A stretch of 14,142 bases of DNA, taken from assembly GCA_030146905.1 (NCBI GenBank), contig JASLAV010001143.1:1-14142 (forward strand), given 5' to 3'. The translations under genes were made by a program, and so were the position numbers. How positions within the stretch are numbered: position 1 is the first letter of the stretch; the number at the start of each line of letters is the position of its first letter. Source of the DNA: Lentzea sp. (GTDB lineage Bacteria; Actinomycetota; Actinomycetes; Mycobacteriales; Pseudonocardiaceae). This document shows positions 1 through 6,904 of this stretch, one piece after another. Below the pieces are notes generated by a model. That model had not been told where the DNA came from. It did no database searches and saw only the letters and a program-made list of their open reading frames with translations.

Positions 1-281
1 GCCGTGGTGCCGGTGGAGACACCGAGCTGGATCGCGTAGTACACGGTGAGCAGGTAGCCGCTCTGCGACAGGACGCCGATGACGGCCTGCCTGGTCACGT
101 CGCGCGCCGTCAGGCCACGCCACGACCCGCTCGCGGCGGCGACGGCGAGCAGCACGAGGGCGAGCGGCAGGAACCGCCACATCAGGATCGTGGTGGCGGG
201 AGCACTTCCCGCACCGAGCTTGGCCCCGATGAAACCGGAGCTCCAGCAGAGGACGAAGGCGATCGACAGCAGGAAGTTCAC
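1..281 (-). CDS. EamA/DMT-family transporter, N-terminal part (cut by window edge)
   Basis: This partial gene reads leftward and continues past base 1; only the first 93 codons or so are visible. It starts at GTG (279-281), preceded by a strong ribosome binding site GGAGGTGG (complement of 285-292). The ATG two bases further upstream runs straight into TGA, so GTG is the start. The protein begins V-N-F-L-L-S-I-A-F with W-S-S-G-F-I-G-A-K at about residues 13-21, a typical opening of EamA (drug/metabolite transporter) proteins. Three hydrophobic segments are visible (about 3-20, 30-50, 64-87), out of the usual ten. The family exports small metabolites or drugs across the inner membrane; the substrate cannot be told. 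It is divergent from the TetR gene and shares its operator region, so repression by that TetR is likely. Confidence 0.8.
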   Translation of the reverse strand, partial: MNFLLSIAFVLCWSSGFIGAKLGAGSAPATTILMWRFLPLALVLLAVAAASGSWRGLTARDVTRQAVIGVLSQSGYLLTVYYAIQLGVSTGTT

Positions 282-291
282 ATCCCACCTC

Positions 292-309
292 CTATACAGA
301 TCGGTATAC
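292..309. promoter_or_regulatory. TetR operator copy 1 (near-palindrome)
   Basis: The 18-mer CTATACAGATCGGTATAC is a near-perfect inverted repeat: half-site CTATAC, central GATC, half-site GTATA(G/C). It sits directly upstream of the ribosome binding site of the leftward EamA-type gene. An almost identical copy lies 33 bp to the right, next to the TetR start. Two copies between divergent genes, one belonging to a TetR family, is the classic arrangement of an autoregulated TetR operator. Binding itself is inferred. Confidence 0.75.
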
Positions 310-313
310 CCAG

Positions 314-343
314 TTCCACCGGGACTATACAGATCGGTATAGT
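314..343 (+). promoter_or_regulatory. Candidate promoter of the TetR gene, leaderless
   Basis: A TATAGT hexamer (338-343) lies six bases before the GTG start at 350, and TTCCAC (314-319) sits 18 bp upstream of it as a possible -35. No Shine-Dalgarno sequence precedes the GTG. A TAnnnT box about 7 bp before a start codon is the usual signature of leaderless transcription in actinobacteria. The start site is inferred, not measured. Confidence 0.5.
325..342. promoter_or_regulatory. TetR operator copy 2 (near-palindrome)
   Basis: The 18-mer CTATACAGATCGGTATAG matches copy 1 at 17 of 18 positions and is more symmetric (CTATAC-cGATCg-GTATAG with one central mismatched pair). Its right end overlaps the likely -10 element TATAGT of the TetR gene, so a bound dimer would block polymerase. 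The 33-bp spacing between copies is about three helical turns, which would put two dimers on the same face of the DNA. Confidence 0.78.
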
Positions 344-349
344 TTCTGC

Positions 350-943
350 GTGAGCTCCACCAAGCGGGTCGTGATGACGCCGGCCGCCCAGCGCGTCCTG
401 CGGGCCGCGGCCGGGCTGTTCTACGAACGCGGCATCCACGCCGTCGGCGTCGACCTGATCGCCGCCGAGGCCGGGGTGACGAAGAAGACCCTCTACGACC
501 GGTTCGGCTCCAAGGAGCAGATCGTCGTGGAGTACCTGGCCGACCGCGACGAACGCTGGCGCGCCTTCCTCACCGAGTTCCTCGACGCCGCGCCACCGGA
601 ACCGGTGGCGCGCGTCCTGGCGGTCTTCGACGCCACCCTCGCCTGGGCGCCCGGCCACAGCTCCAAGGGGTGCGGCATGGTCAACGCGCACGCCGAGATC
701 AGCGACGCGTCCCACCCGGCGCACCCGATCATCGTCGGGCAGAAGCAGTGGATGCTCGACCTGTTCACCCGCCTCGCCGGCGACGTCGCCGCGGACCGGG
801 CCGTTCAACTGGGCCGCGGTCTCCTGCTGCTGCACGAGGGAGCGCTCGTCGCCCACGGCCTGAACATCTTCCCCGACGCCATCACCCACGCCCGTGAGCA
901 GGCACGCGCCCTGCTGGGTCAAGGAGGACAGTCGTGCGCCTGA
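350..943 (+). CDS. TetR/AcrR-family transcriptional repressor
   Basis: This 197-residue protein is normal length for the family. The N-terminal DNA-binding domain spans about residues 12-58, with the helix-turn-helix at about 34-53 (D-L-I-A-A-E-A-G-V-T-K-K-T-L-Y-D-R-F) followed by G-S-K-E. The C-terminal ligand domain contains G-C-G-M-V-N-A-H-A-E (about 107-116), a stretch shared by one TetR subgroup. The GTG start is chosen because TATAGT lies six bases upstream; an alternative is ATG at 374, which has only a weak ribosome binding site. The gene overlaps the hydrolase by 10 bases, so the two are co-transcribed. The protein very likely binds the two operators at 292-342 and controls both itself plus the hydrolase and the divergent EamA-type transporter. 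The inducer is unknown. Confidence 0.92.
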   Translation: MSSTKRVVMTPAAQRVLRAAAGLFYERGIHAVGVDLIAAEAGVTKKTLYDRFGSKEQIVVEYLADRDERWRAFLTEFLDAAPPEPVARVLAVFDATLAWAPGHSSKGCGMVNAHAEISDASHPAHPIIVGQKQWMLDLFTRLAGDVAADRAVQLGRGLLLLHEGALVAHGLNIFPDAITHAREQARALLGQGGQSCA

Positions 944-1812
944 GGCTGGACAGCTTCATCGACCCCGGACTCGCCCGATACGTCGAGGAGGCCAGGGCGG
1001 AGAACGCCCGGCGTGGCAGCAGGAGAGGGCCGGCCAGCCACGACGAGGTGCTGGCCGCGCGCACGGCCCCGCCGGACGACTCGACGATCGTCGAGTCCGG
1101 TGGGCGCGAGGTGCCCGTCAGGATCCACCTCCCCGACACCGCGCCGCGTGGCGTCCACCCGGACTTCCACGGCGGCGGCTTCTACACGGGCTCGGCTGCG
1201 CAGGACGACGGGCGCAACCGGCGGCTCGCCACCGCGCTCGGCGCGGCGGTCGTGAGCGTCGACTACCGCCTCGCCCCTGAACACCCCTGGCCCGCCGCGC
1301 CGGACGACGCCGAGACCGCCGCGCTCTGGCTCCTCGACCACGCCGGGGAGCGCTTCGGCACGACCAGGCTGACCATCGGCGGCTTCTCGGCCGGTGCCAC
1401 CCTCGCCGTCACCACCCTCCTCAGGCTCGGCGACCGCGCGAGGAGCTTCGCCGGTGCCGCACTGCAGTTCGGCACCTACGACCTGAGCGGCAGGACGCCC
1501 GCGGGCAGGCTGATCGCCGACGAGCACTTCATCCAGGCCTACGCGGGGCACGCTCCCGACCGCACCGTCCCCGACATCTCCCCGGTCTACGGCGACCTGC
1601 GCCACCTGCCGCCGCTGCTGATGGTCGTCGGCGCACTGGACGTCCTGCTGGAGGACAACCTCGCGATGGCGGCGCGGGCGGCGGTCACCGGCGAGGTCGA
1701 CCTCAGGGTCTACCCGGAGTCGCGGCACGCTTTCACCAACCGCGACAACGGAATCGCCCGCGCGGCACGGGAGGACGTCGAGCGCTGGCTGGCGGACCGC
1801 CTCTCCAGCTGA
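934..1812 (+). CDS. Alpha/beta hydrolase of the HSL (hormone-sensitive lipase) family, likely esterase
   Basis: This 292-residue protein is probably a cytoplasmic esterase acting on short acyl esters. The HSL oxyanion motif H-G-G-G is at 79-82, the nucleophile motif G-F-S-A-G at 150-154 (Ser152), the likely acid Asp236 lies in G-A-L-D, and the likely base is His265 in S-R-H-A-F. The conserved D-Y-R-L-A-P-E-H-P block is at 110-118. All catalytic residues are present. The GTG start at 934 has a strong ribosome binding site, AAGGAGGA (921-928), inside the end of the TetR gene, and overlaps that gene by 10 bases. A proline (P76) sits in the strand before H-G-G-G, which is slightly unusual. Its operon partner is a TetR repressor, so it may act on the inducer or on a compound handled by the divergent transporter. 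Nothing ties it to the siderophore genes, and its substrate cannot be named. Confidence 0.9.
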   Translation: MRLRLDSFIDPGLARYVEEARAENARRGSRRGPASHDEVLAARTAPPDDSTIVESGGREVPVRIHLPDTAPRGVHPDFHGGGFYTGSAAQDDGRNRRLATALGAAVVSVDYRLAPEHPWPAAPDDAETAALWLLDHAGERFGTTRLTIGGFSAGATLAVTTLLRLGDRARSFAGAALQFGTYDLSGRTPAGRLIADEHFIQAYAGHAPDRTVPDISPVYGDLRHLPPLLMVVGALDVLLEDNLAMAARAAVTGEVDLRVYPESRHAFTNRDNGIARAAREDVERWLADRLSS

Positions 1813-1830
1813 CCGGGAATTCCTGACGAC

Positions 1831-1854
1831 GCCGGGGCGATTCGCCCGTCCGGC
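1831..1854 (+). terminator. Possible stem-loop terminator after the hydrolase
   Basis: GGGCG-ATT-CGCCC forms a 5-bp hairpin, extended by GCCG pairing with CGGC across a 3-base bulge. It lies 18 bases after the hydrolase stop and before the regulator gene. There is no T-tract, which is common for actinomycete terminators, but inverted repeats also arise by chance in such GC-rich DNA. Confidence 0.3.
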
Positions 1855-1918
1855 GACGGGCACGGCCGCCGCTCACTACGCTGGCGGGTACGGCGAGCCG
1901 GCTGGATCGGGGGTACGG

Positions 1919-4633
1919 GTGACGGTCGAGATCGCACTGCTCGGAGAGGTGAGCGCGCGGGTCGGCGGCCGGACACTCGAACTGGGGCCCGCGCGGCAGC
2001 GGTGCGTGCTCGCCGCGCTGGCGGTCGACGTCAACAGGACCGTGCCGGTGTCCCAGCTGATCGAACGGATCTGGGGCGCTGAGCCACCACCGACGGCGCG
2101 GACCACGCTGCACAGCTACCTGTCGCGCCTGCGGCAGGCGTTCGGCGCAACCGGCGCGGTCACGCTCGCCAGCCGCCCCGGCGGTTACGCGCTCGTCACC
2201 GAAGAGTCCACTGTGGACCTCCAGCGGTTCAGGCGGCTGCGCGACGACGCGCGGACCCGGTCGGACGACGCCGATGTCGCCCGCGTCCTCACCGAGGCCC
2301 TGCGGCTCTGGCGCGGCGAACCGCTGACCGGCGTCGGCGGCGAGTGGGCAGGCCTCACCCGCGACCTGCTGACAGCAGAACGCACCGCGGCCGAACTCGA
2401 CCTCGTCGACGTGCGCCTGCGCCTCGGCCACGGTCCGGAGCTCGTCGCGACGACCGCCGCCGGAGCGGCGGCGTGGCCGCTTGACGAACGCGTTGCGGCA
2501 CAACACATGCGGGCACTCGCCCAGGCCGGAAGGATCGCCGAGGCGCTGGAGGAGTTCCGCGCCGTCCGCACCAGGCTCGTCGGCGAGCTCGGCACGGAGC
2601 CCGGCGCCGAGTTGAAGAAGCTCCACGAGAGCCTGCTGCTCAGCGATCGAAGTCCGTCGTCCGTGCCCCGGCAGCTGCCGTCCGCACCGGTGCACTTCGT
2701 CGGCCGCCACCAGGACCTGGCCGAGCTGGACGACGCGATGCGCACGGCACGGGTCGCGGCGATCGCGGGTGCGGGCGGCATGGGCAAGACGTGGCTCGCG
2801 TTGCGGTGGGCGCACGACAACGCGCACCGGTTTCCCGACGGCCAGTTGTTCGTCGACCTGCGCGGCTTCAGCCCCGACGAGACGCCGATGGAACCGGACG
2901 TCGCCATCCGCGGGTTCCTGCACGCGCTCGGCGTCGACGCGAACCGCGTGCCGCCGGACCCGCACGCCAGGGCGGCGTTGTTCCGCAGCCTGACCGCGCG
3001 ACTGCGGGTGCTCGTCGTCATCGACAACGCCGCCGACGCCGCGCAGGTCGTGCCGCTCCTGCCCGGCGGCGACGCCTGCCGGGCGCTCGTGACCAGCCGC
3101 AACCGCCTACCGGACCTCGTCGCCGCGCACGGGGCCAAGGCGGTCGGGCTGGAAGTGCTCGCCGACGCCGACTCGAGCACGTTGCTGGCCGGCCGGATCG
3201 GCACGAAGAGGCTGAGCACCGAACCACTCGCCGTGGCGAGGCTGGTCGACCTGTGCGGCGGGCTGCCGCTGGCGTTGAGCATCGTCGGCGCGCGCGTCCT
3301 CACCGAACCGGACCTGTCGCTCGCCGCCATCGCCCGCCAGCTGGAGGAGTCCGGCCTGGGGGCGCTCGACGCGGACCCGAGCGTGAGCGTGCCGGTCGTG
3401 CTGTCGTGGTCGTACCGGGCGTTGACCGGCAGGCAGAAGGAGGTGTTCGCACTGCTCGGCATCGCACCGGGCGAGGACGTCGACCTGGACGCGGCCGCCA
3501 GCCTCGCCGGCCTGCCCGTCGAGGACACCCTGACCACGTTGCGCGCGCTGGACCAGGCGTCGCTCATCTCCCTCTGCTGCGGGACGCACTTCAGGATGCA
3601 CGACCTGGTCCGCGCCTACGCGGCCGAACGAGCCCGCGACGTCGCCGGCCGCGACGAGGCGCTGCGCCGGCTCGTCGACCACCACGTGCACACCGCCCAC
3701 GCCAACGACAGGCTGATCGACCCGCACCGCCCGTTGATCGAGCTCGACACCCCCGCTCCCGGCACGCGGGTCGTCCCCGCCGCCGACAAGGCGGGCGCGC
3801 TGGCCTGGTTCGACGCGGAACGGGACACGCACCTGGCCGTCCAGCAGACCGCCGCCGCGCACGGCTGGAACGACAGGGTCGTGCTGCTGGCGAGGGTGTC
3901 GCACGCCTACCACCAGCTACGCGGCCGTCTCGACCACGAGCTGGCCATGTGGCGGACCGCCATCGACGCGGCGGAGGACCCCGAGCAGAGGGTGGTCGCG
4001 CACCGGATCATGGGCAGCAGCCTCGGCCAGGTCCAGCGCTACGACGAGGCCCAGCACCACCTCGACCAGGCGCTCGAGCTCGCCGAACGGGCCGGTGAGG
4101 CGATGCAGATCGCGAGCGTGCACGGGACGCTGGTCTGGCTGTGGGCCAGCCGTTCGGAGTTCGGAAAGGCCTTCGACCACGCGAAAGCCGCGTTGCCGTA
4201 CTACGAGGAGACCGGCAACCGGATGCTGATAGCGACGGCGCACAACAACCTCGGCCACTGCGCCGCGGCGATCGGCGACATCGCCAGCGGCCGCGAGTCG
4301 TCCTCGAAGGCGCTGGAGCTGCTGCACGGGCTCGACGACCGGCAGGGCGAGGCGTCGGCACTGGACACCCTCGCCGTCATCGAGCACCAATCGGGCGACC
4401 ACGCCGAGGCGATCAGGCTCCACGAGCGGGCCCTGGCGCTGTACCGGGCGGAGGACGACGACTACAACACGGCCAACGTGCTCACGAACCTCGGCCACCC
4501 CCACCTGGAGCTCGGCCACCACGAGCGGGCCGCGCAGGTGTGGCGGGAGGCACTGGAGCTGTTGGAGCGGCAGGGGCGTGAGGAGGAGGCGGACCGCCTG
4601 CGCAAGCAGCTGGCAGCGGTCCCTCGCGGGTGA
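1919..4633 (+). CDS. AfsR/SARP-type regulator with NB-ARC ATPase and TPR repeats
   Basis: This 904-residue protein has the full AfsR-like layout. An OmpR-type winged helix (about 5-93) is followed by a bacterial transcriptional activation domain (BTAD, about 98-243). The NB-ARC ATPase has Walker A G-A-G-G-M-G-K-T (284-291), a Walker B strand ending V-V-I-D369, G-G-L-P-L-A (447-452) and M-H-D (560-562). About five TPR units follow (roughly 689-890), with N-N-L-G-H- and T-N-L-G-H-type helices. SARPs activate specialised-metabolite genes by binding direct repeats next to the -35 region; the NB-ARC and TPR parts usually gate this by ATP and ligand or protein binding. The start is GTG with only a weak purine stretch upstream. 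No in-frame TTA codon was seen, so bldA control is not indicated. It reads toward the siderophore genes 129 bases away, so it could be their local regulator, but no binding repeat was identified. Confidence 0.93.
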   Translation: MTVEIALLGEVSARVGGRTLELGPARQRCVLAALAVDVNRTVPVSQLIERIWGAEPPPTARTTLHSYLSRLRQAFGATGAVTLASRPGGYALVTEESTVDLQRFRRLRDDARTRSDDADVARVLTEALRLWRGEPLTGVGGEWAGLTRDLLTAERTAAELDLVDVRLRLGHGPELVATTAAGAAAWPLDERVAAQHMRALAQAGRIAEALEEFRAVRTRLVGELGTEPGAELKKLHESLLLSDRSPSSVPRQLPSAPVHFVGRHQDLAELDDAMRTARVAAIAGAGGMGKTWLALRWAHDNAHRFPDGQLFVDLRGFSPDETPMEPDVAIRGFLHALGVDANRVPPDPHARAALFRSLTARLRVLVVIDNAADAAQVVPLLPGGDACRALVTSRNRLPDLVAAHGAKAVGLEVLADADSSTLLAGRIGTKRLSTEPLAVARLVDLCGGLPLALSIVGARVLTEPDLSLAAIARQLEESGLGALDADPSVSVPVVLSWSYRALTGRQKEVFALLGIAPGEDVDLDAAASLAGLPVEDTLTTLRALDQASLISLCCGTHFRMHDLVRAYAAERARDVAGRDEALRRLVDHHVHTAHANDRLIDPHRPLIELDTPAPGTRVVPAADKAGALAWFDAERDTHLAVQQTAAAHGWNDRVVLLARVSHAYHQLRGRLDHELAMWRTAIDAAEDPEQRVVAHRIMGSSLGQVQRYDEAQHHLDQALELAERAGEAMQIASVHGTLVWLWASRSEFGKAFDHAKAALPYYEETGNRMLIATAHNNLGHCAAAIGDIASGRESSSKALELLHGLDDRQGEASALDTLAVIEHQSGDHAEAIRLHERALALYRAEDDDYNTANVLTNLGHPHLELGHHERAAQVWREALELLERQGREEEADRLRKQLAAVPRG

Positions 4634-4708
4634 TCGGCCGGGTGGGCCTGCTCGGAAGGTGCTCGGCGGCGCCCTCGCCAGGACCGTCAAGGCCGTCGAG
4701 AACCGCGG

Positions 4709-4727
4709 TTAGGTAAGGGTGCCCTGG
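4709..4727 (+). promoter_or_regulatory. Iron box upstream of the permease genes (DtxR/IdeR type)
   Basis: TTAGGTAAGGGTGCCCTGG matches the IdeR/DmdR consensus TTAGGTTAGGCTAACCTAA at 13 of 19 positions, with an intact left half-site. It lies in the 129-base gap before permease 1. A candidate -10, TAACGT (4749-4754), sits eight bases before the GTG start, so the box would cover or abut the -35 region and the transcript may be leaderless. Iron-loaded repressor bound here would block the permease operon. This is the weakest promoter-level match among the four siderophore transcription starts. Confidence 0.65.
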
Positions 4728-4762
4728 GTCGGCGAACCGATCGAGAGCTAACGTAACCCGTC

Positions 4763-5827
4763 GTGAGCATCGTGGTGGAGCAACGCGGGCCGGCACCCGC
4801 ACCGGCGGGGGCGAGTCCGCGCCGGCGACGGCTGACAGGGCTGGCGTGCCTGGTGGTGCTGCTCGCCGTCGCGGCGGTGCTGTCGCTGGTCATCGGCGCG
4901 CGAGCGCTCACGCCCGCCGAGGTGTGGCAGGGGCTGTTCGGTGATCCCGGCACCGACCAGCTGCTCGTCGAGATCACGCTCATCGTGCAGACGCTGCGCG
5001 TGCCGCGGACCGTGCTCGCGGTCGTGGCGGGCATCGCGCTCGGGGTCTCGGGTGCGCTGATCCAGGGCCACACCCGCAACCCCATCGCGGACACCGGCCT
5101 GCTCGGCGTCAACTCCGGGGCGTCGTTCGCCGTGGTGCTCGCCGTCTACCTGTTCGGGCTGCAGAACCCGCTGCAGTACATGTGGTTCGCGTTCCTGGGA
5201 GCGGCGGCGGCCGGGGTGGTCGTGTTCGGGCTGTCGAGCCTCGGCCGGGGTGCGGGCAACCCGCTGACCCTCGTGCTGGCGGGCCAGGGCGTCACGATCT
5301 TCCTCACCGCGATGACCGGCGGGGTCGCGCTGTCCGACAAGCAGGCCCTGGACGTGCTGCGGTTCTGGAACGCCGGCTCGGTCCAGGGCGTCGGCTGGGA
5401 CGTGATCTGGGTCGCCACGGCGTTCATCTCGGTAGGGCTGCTGCTCGCGCTGCTCAACCTGCCCGCGATCAACCTGCTGAACCTCGGCGACGACGTCGCG
5501 CGCGGCCTCGGGGTGAACATCGCGCTGGGCAGGACCGTCGGCGTCGTGGCCGTCACGTTGCTCGCGGGCGCGGCCACGGCGGCGTGCGGGCCGATCGCGT
5601 TCCTGGGCCTGATGGTCGCGCACATCGCGCGCTGGCTGACGGGACCGGACTACCGCTTCCTGGTGCCGTACGCCGGGCTGCTCGGCGCGCTCCTGCTGCT
5701 CGTCGCCGACATCGCGGGACGGCTCGTGGTGCGTCCCGCCGAGCTGCAGGCGGGCATCGTCATCGCACTCATCGGCGCACCGTTCTTCGCGGCGCTGGTC
5801 TGGCTCGGGAAGTTCAGGCAGGCATGA
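4763..5827 (+). CDS. FecCD-family iron-siderophore ABC permease, first subunit
   Basis: This 354-residue inner-membrane protein is one half of the channel that moves ferric siderophore inward. Family marks are R-V-P-R (79-82), H-T-R-N-P-I-A-D (103-110) leading into a G-V-N-S-G-A block, and the loop that contacts the ATPase, G-P-I-A-F-L-G-L-M-V-A-H-I-A-R (276-290). In most relatives that loop reads V-P-H; here proline is replaced by alanine. About nine or ten hydrophobic segments are visible, the first at about 24-49 after an Arg-rich cytoplasmic tail. The GTG start has no clear ribosome binding site, and a TAACGT box lies eight bases upstream, fitting a leaderless start. Its stop overlaps the next gene in ATGA, so the two permeases are translated together, as expected for a heterodimer. 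By order it corresponds to cchC of the coelichelin cluster (from memory). Confidence 0.94.
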   Translation: MSIVVEQRGPAPAPAGASPRRRRLTGLACLVVLLAVAAVLSLVIGARALTPAEVWQGLFGDPGTDQLLVEITLIVQTLRVPRTVLAVVAGIALGVSGALIQGHTRNPIADTGLLGVNSGASFAVVLAVYLFGLQNPLQYMWFAFLGAAAAGVVVFGLSSLGRGAGNPLTLVLAGQGVTIFLTAMTGGVALSDKQALDVLRFWNAGSVQGVGWDVIWVATAFISVGLLLALLNLPAINLLNLGDDVARGLGVNIALGRTVGVVAVTLLAGAATAACGPIAFLGLMVAHIARWLTGPDYRFLVPYAGLLGALLLLVADIAGRLVVRPAELQAGIVIALIGAPFFAALVWLGKFRQA

Positions 5828-6873
5828 GCACACAGATGCACCCCGGTGTCCGCGTCGGCGGCTGGTCCTGGGTCTGGCGGCCGTGGGTCGCGCTCGTCAC
5901 GCTCCTGCTGGCCGCGGCGACGTTCCTGGTCTTCTGCGTGTCGATCGCGGTCGGCGACTTCACCATCGACCTGACCGCGGTGCTCAAGACCCTCGTGGGG
6001 CAGGGCGAGCGGGTCGACGAGTTCGTGATCATGGACCTGCGGATGCCGCGCGCGCTCGTCGGCCTGATCGCGGGCATCGCGCTCGGGATCTCGGGCGCGC
6101 TCACGCAGTCGGTCGCCCGCAACCCGCTGGCGAGCCCCGACGTCCTCGGCATCACCTCCGGCGCCAGCGCCACCGCGGTCTTCGTCGTGACGGCCAGCGG
6201 CGGCGCGGTGGTGGGCGGCTCGCTCGGGCTGCCGGCCGCGGCGCTGCTGGGCGGGCTGCTGACCGGGTTCCTCGTCTACTTCCTCGCGTGGAAGAAGGGC
6301 ATCGACGGTTTCCGGCTGATCCTCGTCGGCGTCTCCGTCAACGCGGCCATGCAGGCGCTCACGACGTGGCTGCTCGCGCTGGCGGACATCCGCGACGTCG
6401 CCCGCGCGCAGTCGTGGCTGGTCGGGTCGCTGCAGGCGCGGTCGTGGGGCGAGGTGTGGACGTCGTTGTGGCTGACTGCCGCGCTCGTCCTGGTCGTGCT
6501 GTTCGTCGCGTTCCAGCTCAGGCCCATGCACTTCGGTGACGACGTGGCCGCGGGCCTGGGCGTCCGCCACGGGGCCGTGCGGGCGGTGCTGCTGCTGTGC
6601 GCGGTGCTGCTGGCCGGTGTCGCCGTCAGCGCGGCGGGCCCCGTGCCGTTCGTCGCGCTGGTCGGGCCGCAGATCGCCATGCGGCTGCAGCGCTCCCCCG
6701 TTCCGCCGCTGATCGCGTCCGGGCTGTTCGGGGCGCTGCTGCTGATCGGGTCGGACCTGATCGCGCGGCTCGTGCTGCCGAACGACCTGCCGGTCGGCAT
6801 CGTGACGGCGATCATCGGCGGGCCGTTCCTCGTCTACCTGCTCGTGCGGGCGAATGTGAAGCGCGCGGCCTGA
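5824..6873 (+). CDS. FecCD-family iron-siderophore ABC permease, second subunit
   Basis: This 349-residue inner-membrane protein pairs with the preceding permease. Family marks are R-M-P-R (73-76), R-N-P-L-A-S-P (99-105) followed by G-I-T-S-G-A, and the ATPase-contact loop ending V-G-P-Q-I-A-M-R (280-287), where the usual P-H is P-Q. The ATG is chosen because it overlaps the upstream stop as ATGA, showing translational coupling. The open frame extends upstream through the first permease gene, but that extension is not real coding. A second ATG four codons later is possible. The TGA stop at 6871-6873 forms the left edge of the next iron box. By order it corresponds to cchD of the coelichelin cluster (from memory). 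Confidence 0.94.
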   Translation: MSTQMHPGVRVGGWSWVWRPWVALVTLLLAAATFLVFCVSIAVGDFTIDLTAVLKTLVGQGERVDEFVIMDLRMPRALVGLIAGIALGISGALTQSVARNPLASPDVLGITSGASATAVFVVTASGGAVVGGSLGLPAAALLGGLLTGFLVYFLAWKKGIDGFRLILVGVSVNAAMQALTTWLLALADIRDVARAQSWLVGSLQARSWGEVWTSLWLTAALVLVVLFVAFQLRPMHFGDDVAAGLGVRHGAVRAVLLLCAVLLAGVAVSAAGPVPFVALVGPQIAMRLQRSPVPPLIASGLFGALLLIGSDLIARLVLPNDLPVGIVTAIIGGPFLVYLLVRANVKRAA

Positions 6874-6889
6874 GGTCAGGCTCACTTAA
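6871..6889 (+). promoter_or_regulatory. Iron box 1 upstream of the ATPase gene
   Basis: TGAGGTCAGGCTCACTTAA matches the 19-bp IdeR/DmdR consensus at 15 of 19 positions. Its first three bases are the stop codon of the second permease. It lies about 13 bases upstream of the ATPase start, across the expected -35 to -10 spacer. Confidence 0.75.
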
Positions 6890-6904
6890 GTAAGGTTGTC
6901 CTAT
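6886..6904 (+). promoter_or_regulatory. Iron box 2 upstream of the ATPase gene, overlapping -10 and start
   Basis: TTAAGTAAGGTTGTCCTAT matches the consensus at 13 of 19 positions and shares TTAA with box 1. It contains a likely -10, TAAGGT (6891-6896), six bases before the ATG at 6903, and runs into the start codon. There is no ribosome binding site, so the ATPase mRNA is probably leaderless. Tandem overlapping boxes suggest cooperative repressor binding. Confidence 0.6.

Noticed and set aside
79..342. Small plus-strand open frame at the left edge
   Set aside because: It lies opposite the EamA-type gene and reads through the operator repeats; it has no domain and no ribosome binding site.
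934..1812. The hydrolase as a siderophore esterase of the cluster
   Set aside because: It is an HSL-family enzyme in a TetR operon with no iron box, separated from the siderophore genes by the SARP gene; siderophore esterases in such clusters belong to a different family.
4634..4708. Terminator after the SARP gene
   Set aside because: Only short GC-rich complementarities (four to five pairs) with no T-tract; not distinguishable from background.
5182..5823. N-terminal extension of the second permease by about 214 residues
   Set aside because: This is an Arg/Gly-rich out-of-frame reading of permease 1; the real start is the ATG in the ATGA overlap at 5824.
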